This document shows positions 20,039 to 28,575 of a stretch of DNA of 64,000 nt, piece after piece (the stretch's first letter is position 1; each line of letters opens with the position of its first letter). The DNA comes from Desulfopila aestuarii DSM 18488. GTDB taxonomy: Bacteria; Desulfobacterota; Desulfobulbia; Desulfobulbales; Desulfocapsaceae. The DNA is taken from positions 124,001 through 188,000 of the forward strand of contig NZ_FRFE01000009.1 of assembly GCF_900143695.1 (NCBI RefSeq), read 5' to 3'. The position numbers and the translations under genes were made by a program. A model generated the notes under the pieces. That model searched no databases and had not been told where the DNA came from. It saw nothing but the letters and a program-made list of their open reading frames with translations.

Positions 20039-20764
20039 TTATGGGCCAACGAGCAGGTCAATGGCAGCTTCGGCATGTAGAGTCGTTGTGTCGTAGAGCG
20101 GGACGGGAGTGTCCTGTTGGCGAATAAGCATGCCTATTTCCGTACAGCCGAGGATGACTCCTTCGGCTCCCCGCCTGCGCAGATTGTCAATGATCCGTAA
20201 ATATTCCTGACGTGACGAGTCGTGAAGGATGCCTTTGCAGAGTTCTTCAAATATGATGCGGTGTATAATGTCGATATCATCTGGTGGTGGAATGAGCACT
20301 TCAATATTGTGAGGGGAGCGGAGTCGGCTGCGATAAAACTCTTCAACCATGGTGAAGCGGGTGCCAAGCAAGCCGACGGTCTTTACCTGCTGAGACGCAA
20401 GCCGGTTAGCTGTCGCATCGGCAAGATGTACAAACGGAATGGTTATAGCGGCTTGAATCTGATCAGCCACTTTATGCATGGTGTTGGTGCAGAGCAGCAG
20501 AAAATCGGCGCCGGCGGCCTCAATCCGGCGGGCATCGGCGGCGAGAAGCTCACCGGCCTGTTGCCAGTCGCCGGTAGCCTGCAAGTGTTCAATTTCCTGA
20601 AAATCGACCGAGACCATAGCAATTCGTGCTGAATACAGTCCACCCAGTCGATTGCGGACACCTTCATTGATAAGGCGATAATAGAGTGCGGTACTCTCCC
20701 AACTCATACCGCCCAAAAGACCAGCTGTTTTCCTTGTGGTATGTGTGTTGCAATTTTTCTGCAT
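20039..20764 (-). CDS. Aspartate/glutamate racemase family protein
   Basis: About 241 residues of the PLP-independent Asp/Glu racemase family. The two catalytic cysteines are in LLLCTNTMHK and VILGCTEIGML, and the N-terminus has the typical GLLGGMSWEST. It would interconvert L- and D-aspartate or a related acid. ATG 20764 is chosen because GGGAGG stands eight bases upstream; the longer reading from 20773 begins inside the ribosome binding site. An EamA exporter gene lies 37 bases upstream on the same strand, compatible with an amino-acid-related pair. Confidence 0.88.
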   Translation of the reverse strand: MQKNCNTHTTRKTAGLLGGMSWESTALYYRLINEGVRNRLGGLYSARIAMVSVDFQEIEHLQATGDWQQAGELLAADARRIEAAGADFLLLCTNTMHKVADQIQAAITIPFVHLADATANRLASQQVKTVGLLGTRFTMVEEFYRSRLRSPHNIEVLIPPPDDIDIIHRIIFEELCKGILHDSSRQEYLRIIDNLRRRGAEGVILGCTEIGMLIRQQDTPVPLYDTTTLHAEAAIDLLVGP

Positions 20765-20800
20765 GTGTTTCACCTCCCAGGACGTAAGTCCTTCAATCTT

Positions 20801-21769
20801 TTACCTGGTCCTTGTTGAGGCTGCGGTCTGTACGACCCTTTGTATTGTTTCTTCGGACTCAGCGTCACTCGTGTTCTCATCCTCAGACGGTGTGGCGCGT
20901 TTCTTTCGTTGCAGCATCAGCAGATTACCTGAAAGGATCAGGGCAACGCCACAGATGGCTGAACTGCTCCAGTGGTAGTTTTCCCAGACGGTAGAGATGG
21001 CGAGTGCCACCAAAGGAAAGAGCAGGGTGGCGTAGGCCGCACGGTCGGCGCCGATTGAGCCGACCAGACTCAGATAGCAGCCAAAGGCGATGATTGAACC
21101 GAAGACGGCAAGATAGACCAAGGCTATGAGATAGCTAGGAGAAGAGTCTATCTGAAAACTCTTGCCGGCGAAAAGGGCCAGCATGAGCATCAGTACTGCA
21201 CCGTACGCCATGCCGTAAGCGTTGGTCTGGACGATGGGCAGGCCACGTTTCTGGTTGCGGGCCGAGATGATGTTGCCAAGTGAGGCCAGAAAGGTGGCAG
21301 CCAGACAGAGCAGGACTCCTCGCAGGCCATGGTTTTCAAGGGTAAATGAGGTGATTTCAGGCCTGAAGACCAGACCGATGCCGATGAGCCCCAGCGAGCC
21401 GCCGGCTACCACTCTTAGGTCAATGGGGCTGCGCAGAAAAACTGCCCCGTTGACCATGTTCATGAGCAGCATGAGGGAGAAGATTACTGCCGCAAGTCCG
21501 CTTGCGACATAGAGTTCAGCCAGATAAAAGAGCAGGTAGTTGATGGCGAAAAGAAACGTCCCCTGCAAAGCGATAAAGGTGTGTTCGGCTGGGGTGAAGC
21601 GCATTGGCAGTCGTCTGAGCCTGCACCATAACAGAAGGATGAGAGCAGCAAGGGTAAACCTGTAGCCGACCGAAATCATTGGGTCCACCACTCCAAGCTG
21701 GAGTTTGATGCCGATCCAGGTTGAGCCCCAGATGAGGATTGTGGCAGAATAGAAGAGTATGTTTTTCAT
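20801..21769 (-). CDS. EamA/DMT-family transporter
   Basis: A 322-residue, ten-helix transporter starting with YSATILIWGSTWIGIKLQLG, a classical EamA N-terminus, and the second repeat beginning near residue 150. The C-terminal 40 residues (KKRATPSEDENTSDAESEE) are a hydrophilic acidic tail, longer than in most family members. Probable metabolite or amino-acid exporter of the inner membrane. It lies directly upstream of the racemase gene and may be cotranscribed with it. Confidence 0.85.
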   Translation of the reverse strand: MKNILFYSATILIWGSTWIGIKLQLGVVDPMISVGYRFTLAALILLLWCRLRRLPMRFTPAEHTFIALQGTFLFAINYLLFYLAELYVASGLAAVIFSLMLLMNMVNGAVFLRSPIDLRVVAGGSLGLIGIGLVFRPEITSFTLENHGLRGVLLCLAATFLASLGNIISARNQKRGLPIVQTNAYGMAYGAVLMLMLALFAGKSFQIDSSPSYLIALVYLAVFGSIIAFGCYLSLVGSIGADRAAYATLLFPLVALAISTVWENYHWSSSAICGVALILSGNLLMLQRKKRATPSEDENTSDAESEETIQRVVQTAASTRTR

Positions 21770-21991
21770 GGGCCTGACCCGTTAGGTTGAGAAAACAAAG
21801 AACGAGAATGAATACGAAAAAGCTGACCAATCGGCTACTGATCTCTACAGTACGGTATTGTCAGGAAAAGAACAGATACACTTTTTTTAATTTTACACCG
21901 GTACAGATTGTTCGGTGAAGATATCAATGCTCAGGTTATGTCGGCAGAGGAGATACATGAAGAGCAATGGCCGGTGATTATGAAAAGAGCG

Positions 21992-23206
21992 TTACTCACT
22001 GTTCTTTCTGGTCGGCTGCCAGTTCTTTAGGCCCCAGTAAAGAGCCAGCAGGCCAAGAACAGTGAAGAGGGCGGAAGAGCGACAAACCCCGGCAATGCCC
22101 CAGTTTTTCCAAAGATAACCGCCAACCAGCACGCCGCACATCCTGCCGATACCGGCAATGCTGTAAAAACCCGCCAGCATGGTGGCCCGGTTTTCAGGGA
22201 GCAGTTCGGTACCAAGGGAAAAGCTGGTGACAATGGTGAACTCAAAAAAGAGAAAGACCAGAAAGAGTCCGGCCATGGCGGAGGTGAGAGAAACGCCGAT
22301 AAATGGAAGGAGAGAATAGGCAACCGTGACGAGAATCAGTCCGGTGAATATGGACCGTTTTAGGCCAAGCTTGTCCGCCAGCAGGGCCGTACCCGACTCA
22401 CCAAGCAGTTCGGCGAGTCCGATTGCCACGGTGCTGAAACCAAGGGTTACCAGGTTGACATTGAACTCCTGCTCGAACCAGGCACCATAGATCACAAAAA
22501 GGCTATCGTTGGCAACACTGATACAGAAACCAAAGATCAGCATCCCAAGCGCAGGGCGGATGGACAGCAGGCTGCCGAGTGTGGTCAAAAGACCCGAAGG
22601 CTGGGTCGATAATGGTCCATGGTGGTTGTCGGCGGGAATGGTCCGGCCGAGCACCAGCCAGCCGATAGCCGCCAATCCGGCGAGCAGGTAGTAGCTGCTG
22701 TCAAGCCCCAGATATTCGATGGACAGGCCGAGGAGCGGAATACCGAGGAGCGTCGAACCGGCCCAGGCTGTTTCACTGAATCCAATGGCCCGGCCCCTGC
22801 GGGAGAATTCGACCTGATGACCGATATAGGCCTGCAGTGCCGGGTCAAAGAGGGTCTTGCCAAAGCTTGCCAGGATCAGGCCGAGCATTGCCAGCCAGTA
22901 CCAAGAAAATGCGCCGCAGATGAGCATCCCGGCAATCAGTAACACCAGGCCGCCACGCATTACCAACCGGTAACCGAAACGATCGGCCAGAGGCCCGCTG
23001 AAGATGCCGATGACGGAAGAGAACTGGCAGACCGCGATTATGGAGGTGATCGCCGTAAGCGGCACCTCAAGGCTGCGACTGAGCGCTGGCGCAAAAGGAT
23101 ATATAAAGCGCCTGCCGGTATTCAGTAGCAGTTTACAGAGGGTGGCCACCAGTATCTGCTGTGAGAGTTTTATGACTGGTCGATCCGAATGTTGCTCTTT
23201 GTTCAT
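21992..23206 (-). CDS. Major facilitator superfamily transporter
   Basis: A 404-residue, twelve-helix MFS protein. GPLADRFGYRLVMRGG after helix 2 is the MFS loop 2-3 signature; the matching AdKlGlkrs segment (LLADKLGLKRS) follows helix 8. It resembles drug/H+ antiporters or sugar exporters, but no substrate can be read. Its start overlaps the stop of the ModF-like ABC gene by four bases, so the two are translationally coupled. Confidence 0.85.
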   Translation of the reverse strand: MNKEQHSDRPVIKLSQQILVATLCKLLLNTGRRFIYPFAPALSRSLEVPLTAITSIIAVCQFSSVIGIFSGPLADRFGYRLVMRGGLVLLIAGMLICGAFSWYWLAMLGLILASFGKTLFDPALQAYIGHQVEFSRRGRAIGFSETAWAGSTLLGIPLLGLSIEYLGLDSSYYLLAGLAAIGWLVLGRTIPADNHHGPLSTQPSGLLTTLGSLLSIRPALGMLIFGFCISVANDSLFVIYGAWFEQEFNVNLVTLGFSTVAIGLAELLGESGTALLADKLGLKRSIFTGLILVTVAYSLLPFIGVSLTSAMAGLFLVFLFFEFTIVTSFSLGTELLPENRATMLAGFYSIAGIGRMCGVLVGGYLWKNWGIAGVCRSSALFTVLGLLALYWGLKNWQPTRKNSE

Positions 23207-24582
23207 GCTCGTTCCAGGCGCAGATGCTGGCAGAAAAAGGAGCGATACTCATCCTGGCGGTGACTCACATAGAGAATGGTGGTTCTGTCGCCACGGCTCA
23301 CGGTCTCAAGAAAATCGAGGAGTGCACGTCTGGCAGCACTGTCGAGGCCTTGTGTCGGTTCGTCGAGAATGAGGAGCGGCGGTTGCTTGATAAGGGCTCT
23401 GGCGATAAGCACCAGCCGCTGGTCGCCATAGGAGAGCCGGCGAAACGGGGTGGAGGCGTGTTCGGCCATATCGATGGCTTCAAGCCATCTGGTTGCCGTC
23501 TTTTTCTGGATTGCCGTGAATTTCTGATAGAGGCCGATGGAATCGAAAAGCCCTGAAAGCACCACGTGCAGGGCGGAACCGGGCACACGGTAGCTGCGGT
23601 GGATCTCGGGAGAGACAATGCCCATATATTTTTTCAACTCCCAGATCGATTCACCTGTACCCCGCCGTCTGCCGAAGATGGTCAGGTCATTGGCATAACA
23701 TTTGGGATTGTCACCAGTGATAATATGTAAGAGCGTCGATTTGCCACAACCGTTGGGACCGGTGACGAGTGTGTGTTGACCTTTCCCGATGGTGAGATTG
23801 AGGCCGGTGAACACTTCCTTTTCGCCATAACGGGCAAATCCACCTGAGAGCCGGATCAGCTCCCTGGGGATTGGCTGCTGGTCTCTGGTCTTTTCGCTGG
23901 CAAGTGGGCTGTCCTTGAAAATAGTGGTGGCCAGGGCAATATGTGCGGCGACCGGCAGGATATCCTCACGTGGTCCCTGGTCGGTCAACACCGAATTTTT
24001 AAAGAGTGCCAGATGATCGCACCAGTCGGGGATGTCTTCGGCGTTACGTACCAGTACCAGTAGTCGCATACCCGACCGGTCCAACTGGTTGAAGACGCGG
24101 TCCAGTTCCCGGCAAGAGTGCGGATCCAACCCGTCGTAGGGTGAATCGAGGATGATGGTGGAGGCGCCGCTCAGCATCGCTTCTAAGAGCAGCAGTTTGC
24201 GGCTTTGGCCGGAACTGAGCTGCCGATAGCCGGTGGCAAGGGTTCCCCGCATGTCAAAGGTGTCAATCAGGTCGCTGTCAAGGGAGCCTGCGGGCAGAAA
24301 TTCACGGACCAGGGTGCCGGGGTCGGGTTTGTCCATAAAGTCGGTATCGTCGTTTCTCAGCTCTTCCTCGAAAATTTCCTGCTGGGCCGAGAAGGAAATG
24401 ATAGCCGGGTCTGACGGAAGCTCAAGTGTCTGAGCAGTGGACTCACTGAGAGTCCCTTCCATGAGTGCCAGGAATTCATTGATGCCGGAGCGGCCGCTGC
24501 CGTAGAAGCACCAGCATTCGCCGGTTTTGATTGCAAGGTTGTCTATGGAAAGCCGGGGGTGGCTCAATTGGTGAATAATCAT
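23203..24582 (-). CDS. ModF-like double ABC ATPase with degenerate first domain
   Basis: A 459-residue soluble protein with two ABC domains, colinear with Escherichia coli ModF. The shared blocks include YANDLTIFGRRRGTGESIW and LHVVLSGLFDSIGLYQK. The second domain is intact: Walker A GPNGCGKST, signature LSYGDQR, Walker B LLILDEPTQGLD. In the first domain Walker A reads GSGRSGIN (Ile for the catalytic Lys) and Walker B reads ILDSPYDGLD (Ser for the catalytic Glu), so it probably cannot hydrolyse ATP. It has no membrane helices. ModF function is not established. The gene is six bases after the thioesterase and overlaps the MFS gene. Confidence 0.88.
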   Translation of the reverse strand: MIIHQLSHPRLSIDNLAIKTGECWCFYGSGRSGINEFLALMEGTLSESTAQTLELPSDPAIISFSAQQEIFEEELRNDDTDFMDKPDPGTLVREFLPAGSLDSDLIDTFDMRGTLATGYRQLSSGQSRKLLLLEAMLSGASTIILDSPYDGLDPHSCRELDRVFNQLDRSGMRLLVLVRNAEDIPDWCDHLALFKNSVLTDQGPREDILPVAAHIALATTIFKDSPLASEKTRDQQPIPRELIRLSGGFARYGEKEVFTGLNLTIGKGQHTLVTGPNGCGKSTLLHIITGDNPKCYANDLTIFGRRRGTGESIWELKKYMGIVSPEIHRSYRVPGSALHVVLSGLFDSIGLYQKFTAIQKKTATRWLEAIDMAEHASTPFRRLSYGDQRLVLIARALIKQPPLLILDEPTQGLDSAARRALLDFLETVSRGDRTTILYVSHRQDEYRSFFCQHLRLERA

Positions 24583-24588
24583 CTTTTC

Positions 24589-25023
24589 TTACTTGTTTTC
24601 AACTGACGGTAATGGGCAGAGCGAGGTCTGAATGGGCCTTTTGTTGCCATTTTCATCCAGTGCCACATAGGTGAAGGCTGCCTGGGTCACCTTGAACCGG
24701 CCCGGCCGGCTGCTTGCCAGATGCTGTCCTTTTTTGACCCACACTTCGAGATGGATGGTAACAGATGTCGTCCCCACCCGGATCACCTGGCCATAACAGC
24801 AGACCACGTCTCCCACATGCACAGGTTTGATGAAATGGATGGAGTCGACGGCGACCGTCACCACCCGAGACTGGGTGACCTCTTTGGCCAGGATGCCGCC
24901 GGCCATGTCCATCTGCGACATGATCCAGCCGCCGAAGATATCGCCGCTGGGATTGGTGTCGGCCGGCATGGCCAGAGTTCGCAGCAGCATGTCGCCTGAG
25001 GGGTGTGATTGTTCATTTTTCAT
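24589..25023 (-). CDS. Acyl-CoA thioesterase, YciA-like hotdog protein
   Basis: A 144-residue hotdog-fold thioesterase. PSGDIFGGWIMSQMDMAGGI contains the helix with the catalytic aspartate, and VAVDSIHFIKPVHVGDVV follows as in YciA. The N-terminal LLRTLAMPADTN also fits. It cleaves acyl-CoA esters in the cytoplasm; chain preference cannot be told. It is the first gene of the thioesterase-modF-MFS set, with a six-base gap to the next gene. Confidence 0.92.
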   Translation of the reverse strand: MKNEQSHPSGDMLLRTLAMPADTNPSGDIFGGWIMSQMDMAGGILAKEVTQSRVVTVAVDSIHFIKPVHVGDVVCCYGQVIRVGTTSVTIHLEVWVKKGQHLASSRPGRFKVTQAAFTYVALDENGNKRPIQTSLCPLPSVENK

Positions 25024-25119
25024 AAACAGACAGTAACCCTAAGGATACGAAAAGCGCAAAAGAAAAGCCGATTGTCCGCAAAACTCAGCTGCAAAAAAGT
25101 TAGACGAGAGTCGTGACAA

Positions 25120-25719
25120 GCAGAAAAGAGAGATGAGGAGAAATGCCGCTTATACTGATCGGACTGGCACCTATGCAATGAGGGCTTCTCGAATGAGAAG
25201 CGAGAGTTGGTGCATATTGATCGGTTTGAGGGCCAGTATTCTTATACCCATGGCCTTGGCTTTCTCCTCAGAGACGAGTTCGCTAAAGCCTGTGCAAAGA
25301 ATAATGGGTTGGTTTGGGTCGATTTTGAGAATACGTTCGGCCAACTGTGTGCCAGTGAGTCCCGGCATGGTCTGATCGGTGATGACGAGATCGAAGGCGT
25401 CGGGCTGTTTTGCATATGCAGAAAAGAGCGATGAGGTGAAATGCCGCTTATACTGATCGGACTGGCACCTATGCAATGAGGGCTTCTCGGATGAGAAGCG
25501 AGAGCTGGTGCATATTGATCGGTTTGAGGGCCAGTATTCTTATACCCATGGCCTTGGCTTTCTCCTCAGAGACGAGTTCGCTAAAGCCTGTACAAAGAAT
25601 AATGGGTTGGTTTGGATGGATTTTGAGGATTCGTTCGGCCAACTGCGTGCCAGTGAGTCCCGGCATGGTCTGATCGGTGATGACGAGATCGAAGGCGTCG
25701 GGCTGTTTTGCATATGCAG
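25120..25719. repeat. 298-bp direct tandem duplication
   Basis: Bases 25120-25417 repeat at 25418-25715 with a constant offset of 298 and about ten substitutions (roughly 97% identity). The homology extends a few bases to a GCAG at each junction, which suggests microhomology-mediated duplication. The copied unit is the 3' end of the hybrid kinase gene (second half of the receiver domain) plus about 50 bases after its stop. Because 298 is not a multiple of three, the outer copy is shifted relative to the kinase frame. Confidence 0.95.
25171..25476 (-). pseudogene. Duplicated receiver-domain fragment
   Basis: The frame encodes 101 residues. The first 19 are read from the former 3' flank and are not homologous to anything. 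The remaining 82, from AYAKQPDAFDLVITD to the C-terminus REALIA, are nearly identical to the end of the adjacent hybrid kinase (one visible change, Asp for His in RILKIDPNQ). It keeps the phospho-acceptor aspartate but lacks the first half of the receiver domain, so it should not fold as one. It has no ribosome binding site. Best read as a by-product of the tandem duplication. Confidence 0.75.
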
Positions 25720-28219
25720 TAAATGCTGCACTGCTGTCGGTGAATGGGGTCACCGTGTAGCCCAATTGCTCTAGCATGACACGGCTCATGTCGACCAGCA
25801 TTTTTTCATCGTCGACAAAGAGAATCCGTTCGGTGCCGAGGGCTATCGGCGGAGTTGTTTCGATTTTATCCTCCGGGCCCATTTCCAGTGACGGGAAGTA
25901 GATGTCGAAGACTGTCCCCTCCCCAGGTTGGCTGGTAAGGGTTATAAAACCACCGTAACTGGAGACGATGCCGTGGACAATTGCCAACCCCATACCTGTG
26001 CCTTTACCGGTTTCCTTGGTGGTGTAGTAGGGTTCAAATATTCTCTCGCGTATTTCCGGTGCGATTCCTGTTCCGCTGTCGCTAATGGTCAATCCGATAA
26101 AATCACCAGGCTGGAGGTTTGGGTACTGTGACAGGTCATGGGTAGAGAACGTCTTGCGTTTCAGAGAAATGGAAAGGGTACCGCCTGTCTCCTCCATGGC
26201 GTGCAGGGCGTTGGTGCCGAGATTCATGAGTATCTGGTGGATATGGGTAGGATCGGCCAGAATTGGTCCTGCCTGCTCATCAATATCCTGTTCAATGGTA
26301 ATGGTGGTGGGAAGCGATGCTCTGAGCAACTTGAGGGCTTCTTTGATGAGGGGAGCTGGCTGAAGTGGGACACGTTTGGTCTCAACTTGTCGGCTAAAAA
26401 CAAGTATCTGTCCGACCAGATGTTTGGCCCGCTCTCCGGCTTTGTTGATCTGATTGAGGTATTCGGCAAGTGTTGATTCGGGTTGACACGTCTGCTCCGC
26501 CAGTTCGGCATAGCCAAGCATAGCGCCAAGGATGTTATTGAAGTCGTGGGCAATGCCCCCGGCAAGGGTGCCTATGGCCTCCATTTTCTGGGCCTGGGTC
26601 AGCTTTTCCTTTAACTGTTTTTGTTCTGTGATGTCATGGGCGATATGGATGATTCTATCCAGTCCGCCGTCTTTTGAGAGAATAGGAAAAGCTGAGGTCA
26701 GAAACGTTTTGCCAAGCTTTTCATGCTCCATTTCAATTGTATGGGGTTGGTAATCGATCAGCGTGGCTTCGAGTGCTTTGTTGTGACCGCACAGGGCGCT
26801 GAACGGCATGTCGACGAGGTCTTCCGGCGAGAGTGAATAGAGCCTGGCGGCCGCGTCGTTGGCGCGTAGGATGCGGCCATCTGCGTCAAGCACCATCATG
26901 CAGTCTCCGATGGCGTTGAAGGTGTGGATCCATTCATCCCGTGAAAGACTGATTTCCTGCAGTATCCGGTTTCGATCCCGCAGCATCTCGTTAGCCATGT
27001 TGCCTATTTCACGGAATTCGCTATAGGCGAAGACATAACTGTCCATGGTAACAGATTCGGTACTGGCCTTTCTAAAAAACCGGGAAAAAAGATCCAGCTG
27101 TTTCCAGATATTACGGGCAAAGAGTCTGGTGATGAGCGAATGGATGAGGATCAGCACCAGCAAGACGGTTAGCATGATAGTAATGTGCAGCAACATTTTG
27201 TCTTTGAAAAATTGCCGATTTTCCGCAATAGCGCTATCTATTTCATCAAGATATACATCTGCCCCGACATACCATTGCCATTCCGGAACAGCGGTGACAT
27301 AGCTCAGTTTTGCTTTCTGGGGGGCGTCATTGATCCCCGGCATGACATATCTGATAAAACCGCCACCTTCTTTGGCTTTTTTAATCAATTCACGAACAAC
27401 GAAGAGGCCGTTGACATCACGGGTTTCCAGAATGTTTTTCCCTTTGGCCGGATAGGTAATGCCGACGCCCTCCCAGGTGCCGATAAAGATATAGTTTTCA
27501 TTGTTTTTCCCGAAATGGACCTGTTCTACCTGTTTGCGGATTTCTTCTTGGAGTTCGGCGGTGGCGTCGTCGAGATATTCTCCGGTACCGATTATCCAGT
27601 CGAGTTCTGGAATATATTTGATGTGGGCCATCTTCGGATAGCGGCTATCCGGTGTATCCGGTTTGTCCCAGTTGTATTGATAAAAGCCTTCACCGCTTGA
27701 TCGGGCAATGTGCAGCATTTGATCAACAACAGTTTTTTCTGCTCCGTCATCGATGGGACGAAGATCCTGCCCTGCAAACTCGGGATGTGGTGGAGGTAGT
27801 TCTGCAACGCCGTTCATATTGATGGCAAAGTAATAGCCACGCCCTTCATTGAAGCGAATACTACCGAGGAAATCTCTGGTGAGTTTTTCGAGAGTTGCCA
27901 CAGGAAGCGTGGCACTGTTTTTATTGAAAAGAGCGGTAATGATCTGCTGGGCCTCTGTGGTGCGGTTCTGCAATTCCTTCTTGAGGATTTTCTCGGCCAT
28001 CGATTGCTTTCGCTTGATGTTACCGGCTATGGTGTCAACTTGGAATTTCAGCATATCTTCGTATTCACTTATCTGCTTGGTGCGAAGACGTTCGGATTCG
28101 ATAGTATATGCCTGGTAATCAAAGAAGAGCCAGAAGCTGCTCAGCACGAACATGGAGATAACAATGGTCGTGATTGAAAGATATTGGAAATCTCGCTTTA
28201 TGCTTCTTTCCGTTTTCAT
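25469..28219 (-). CDS. Hybrid sensor histidine kinase (Cache-PAS-HisKA-HATPase-REC)
   Basis: A 916-residue membrane kinase. Residues 17-38 are the first helix. A large periplasmic region of about residues 40-335 has two Cache-type units (GRGYYFAINMNG and NENYIFIGTWEG, each ending in a DWIIGTGEYLD/WQWYVGADVYLD block), and the second helix is near 343-365. A HAMP-like linker and a PAS domain (FNAIGDCMMVLDADGRILRAN) precede HisKA with GGIAHDFNN. The HATPase has GTGMGLAIVHGI, and a C-terminal receiver has LVITDQTMPG. It senses an extracytoplasmic small molecule, unidentified. Its 3' end is duplicated downstream. No partner regulator gene is adjacent. Confidence 0.93.
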   Translation of the reverse strand: MKTERSIKRDFQYLSITTIVISMFVLSSFWLFFDYQAYTIESERLRTKQISEYEDMLKFQVDTIAGNIKRKQSMAEKILKKELQNRTTEAQQIITALFNKNSATLPVATLEKLTRDFLGSIRFNEGRGYYFAINMNGVAELPPPHPEFAGQDLRPIDDGAEKTVVDQMLHIARSSGEGFYQYNWDKPDTPDSRYPKMAHIKYIPELDWIIGTGEYLDDATAELQEEIRKQVEQVHFGKNNENYIFIGTWEGVGITYPAKGKNILETRDVNGLFVVRELIKKAKEGGGFIRYVMPGINDAPQKAKLSYVTAVPEWQWYVGADVYLDEIDSAIAENRQFFKDKMLLHITIMLTVLLVLILIHSLITRLFARNIWKQLDLFSRFFRKASTESVTMDSYVFAYSEFREIGNMANEMLRDRNRILQEISLSRDEWIHTFNAIGDCMMVLDADGRILRANDAAARLYSLSPEDLVDMPFSALCGHNKALEATLIDYQPHTIEMEHEKLGKTFLTSAFPILSKDGGLDRIIHIAHDITEQKQLKEKLTQAQKMEAIGTLAGGIAHDFNNILGAMLGYAELAEQTCQPESTLAEYLNQINKAGERAKHLVGQILVFSRQVETKRVPLQPAPLIKEALKLLRASLPTTITIEQDIDEQAGPILADPTHIHQILMNLGTNALHAMEETGGTLSISLKRKTFSTHDLSQYPNLQPGDFIGLTISDSGTGIAPEIRERIFEPYYTTKETGKGTGMGLAIVHGIVSSYGGFITLTSQPGEGTVFDIYFPSLEMGPEDKIETTPPIALGTERILFVDDEKMLVDMSRVMLEQLGYTVTPFTDSSAAFTAYAKQPDAFDLVITDQTMPGLTGTQLAERILKIHPNQPIILCTGFSELVSEEKAKAMGIRILALKPINMHQLSLLIREALIA

Positions 28220-28433
28220 CTATTGGCATCGTTCTATGAAGATGACTTTGTTTGCAGGCGTAGTGTCGCCTGTTGAGGAGAAGTAACGTTACCACAGCTT
28301 GAATAATATACAAAAAAAAAGTGGAAGGAAAGAAATTGTTAGGGTTGTGGGTGGAAATGACGATTTACCGTACCATGATTAGCTTGTTCTATGTGTCAGG
28401 TTTTCAGGAGCGAGATGCCAAATCGGGAGATTA

Positions 28434-28527
28434 TGGAGGCTGGGTTCGGAGTTGAACCGACCAAGATCCTATCAAGACCTTCTACGGGTTTGCAGTCCGC
28501 GGGGAACACCGGCTCCCTTAACCAGCC
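28434..28527 (-). tRNA. selC-like minor tRNA-Cys (anticodon GCA)
   Basis: A 94-nt cloverleaf with encoded CCA (28436-28434). Acceptor: GGCTGGTT (28527-28520) with ACCCAGCC, eight positions with one T-C mismatch. D arm: 6-bp stem GGGAGC/GTTCCC with 4-base loop CGGT, as in selenocysteine tRNA. Anticodon arm GCGGA-CTGCAAA-CCCGT, anticodon GCA at 28493-28491, close to ordinary tRNA-Cys. Variable arm: 7-bp stem with loop TGATA. T arm: TCGG-TTCAACT-CCGA, four pairs. Only 12 bases separate T loop and discriminator, so the acceptor/T branch is 8/4. The discriminator is U, a CysRS identity base, whereas tRNA-Sec has G. It therefore combines a selC-like body with cysteine identity. Such extra tRNA-Cys species are known from deltaproteobacteria. 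Confidence 0.85.
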
Positions 28528-28540
28528 CATAAGCCATTTC

Positions 28541-28570
28541 TTTATAACTTTATCTCTATCGAAGCATCTA
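28541..28570 (-). promoter_or_regulatory. Possible promoter of the selC-like tRNA
   Basis: On the minus strand a TATAAA -10 element (28546-28541) lies 13 bases before the tRNA 5' end. A weak TAGATG -35 (28570-28565) stands 18 bases further upstream. Cotranscription with the Fe-S gene ending at 28576 is the alternative. Confidence 0.35.
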
Positions 28571-28575
28571 CACGA

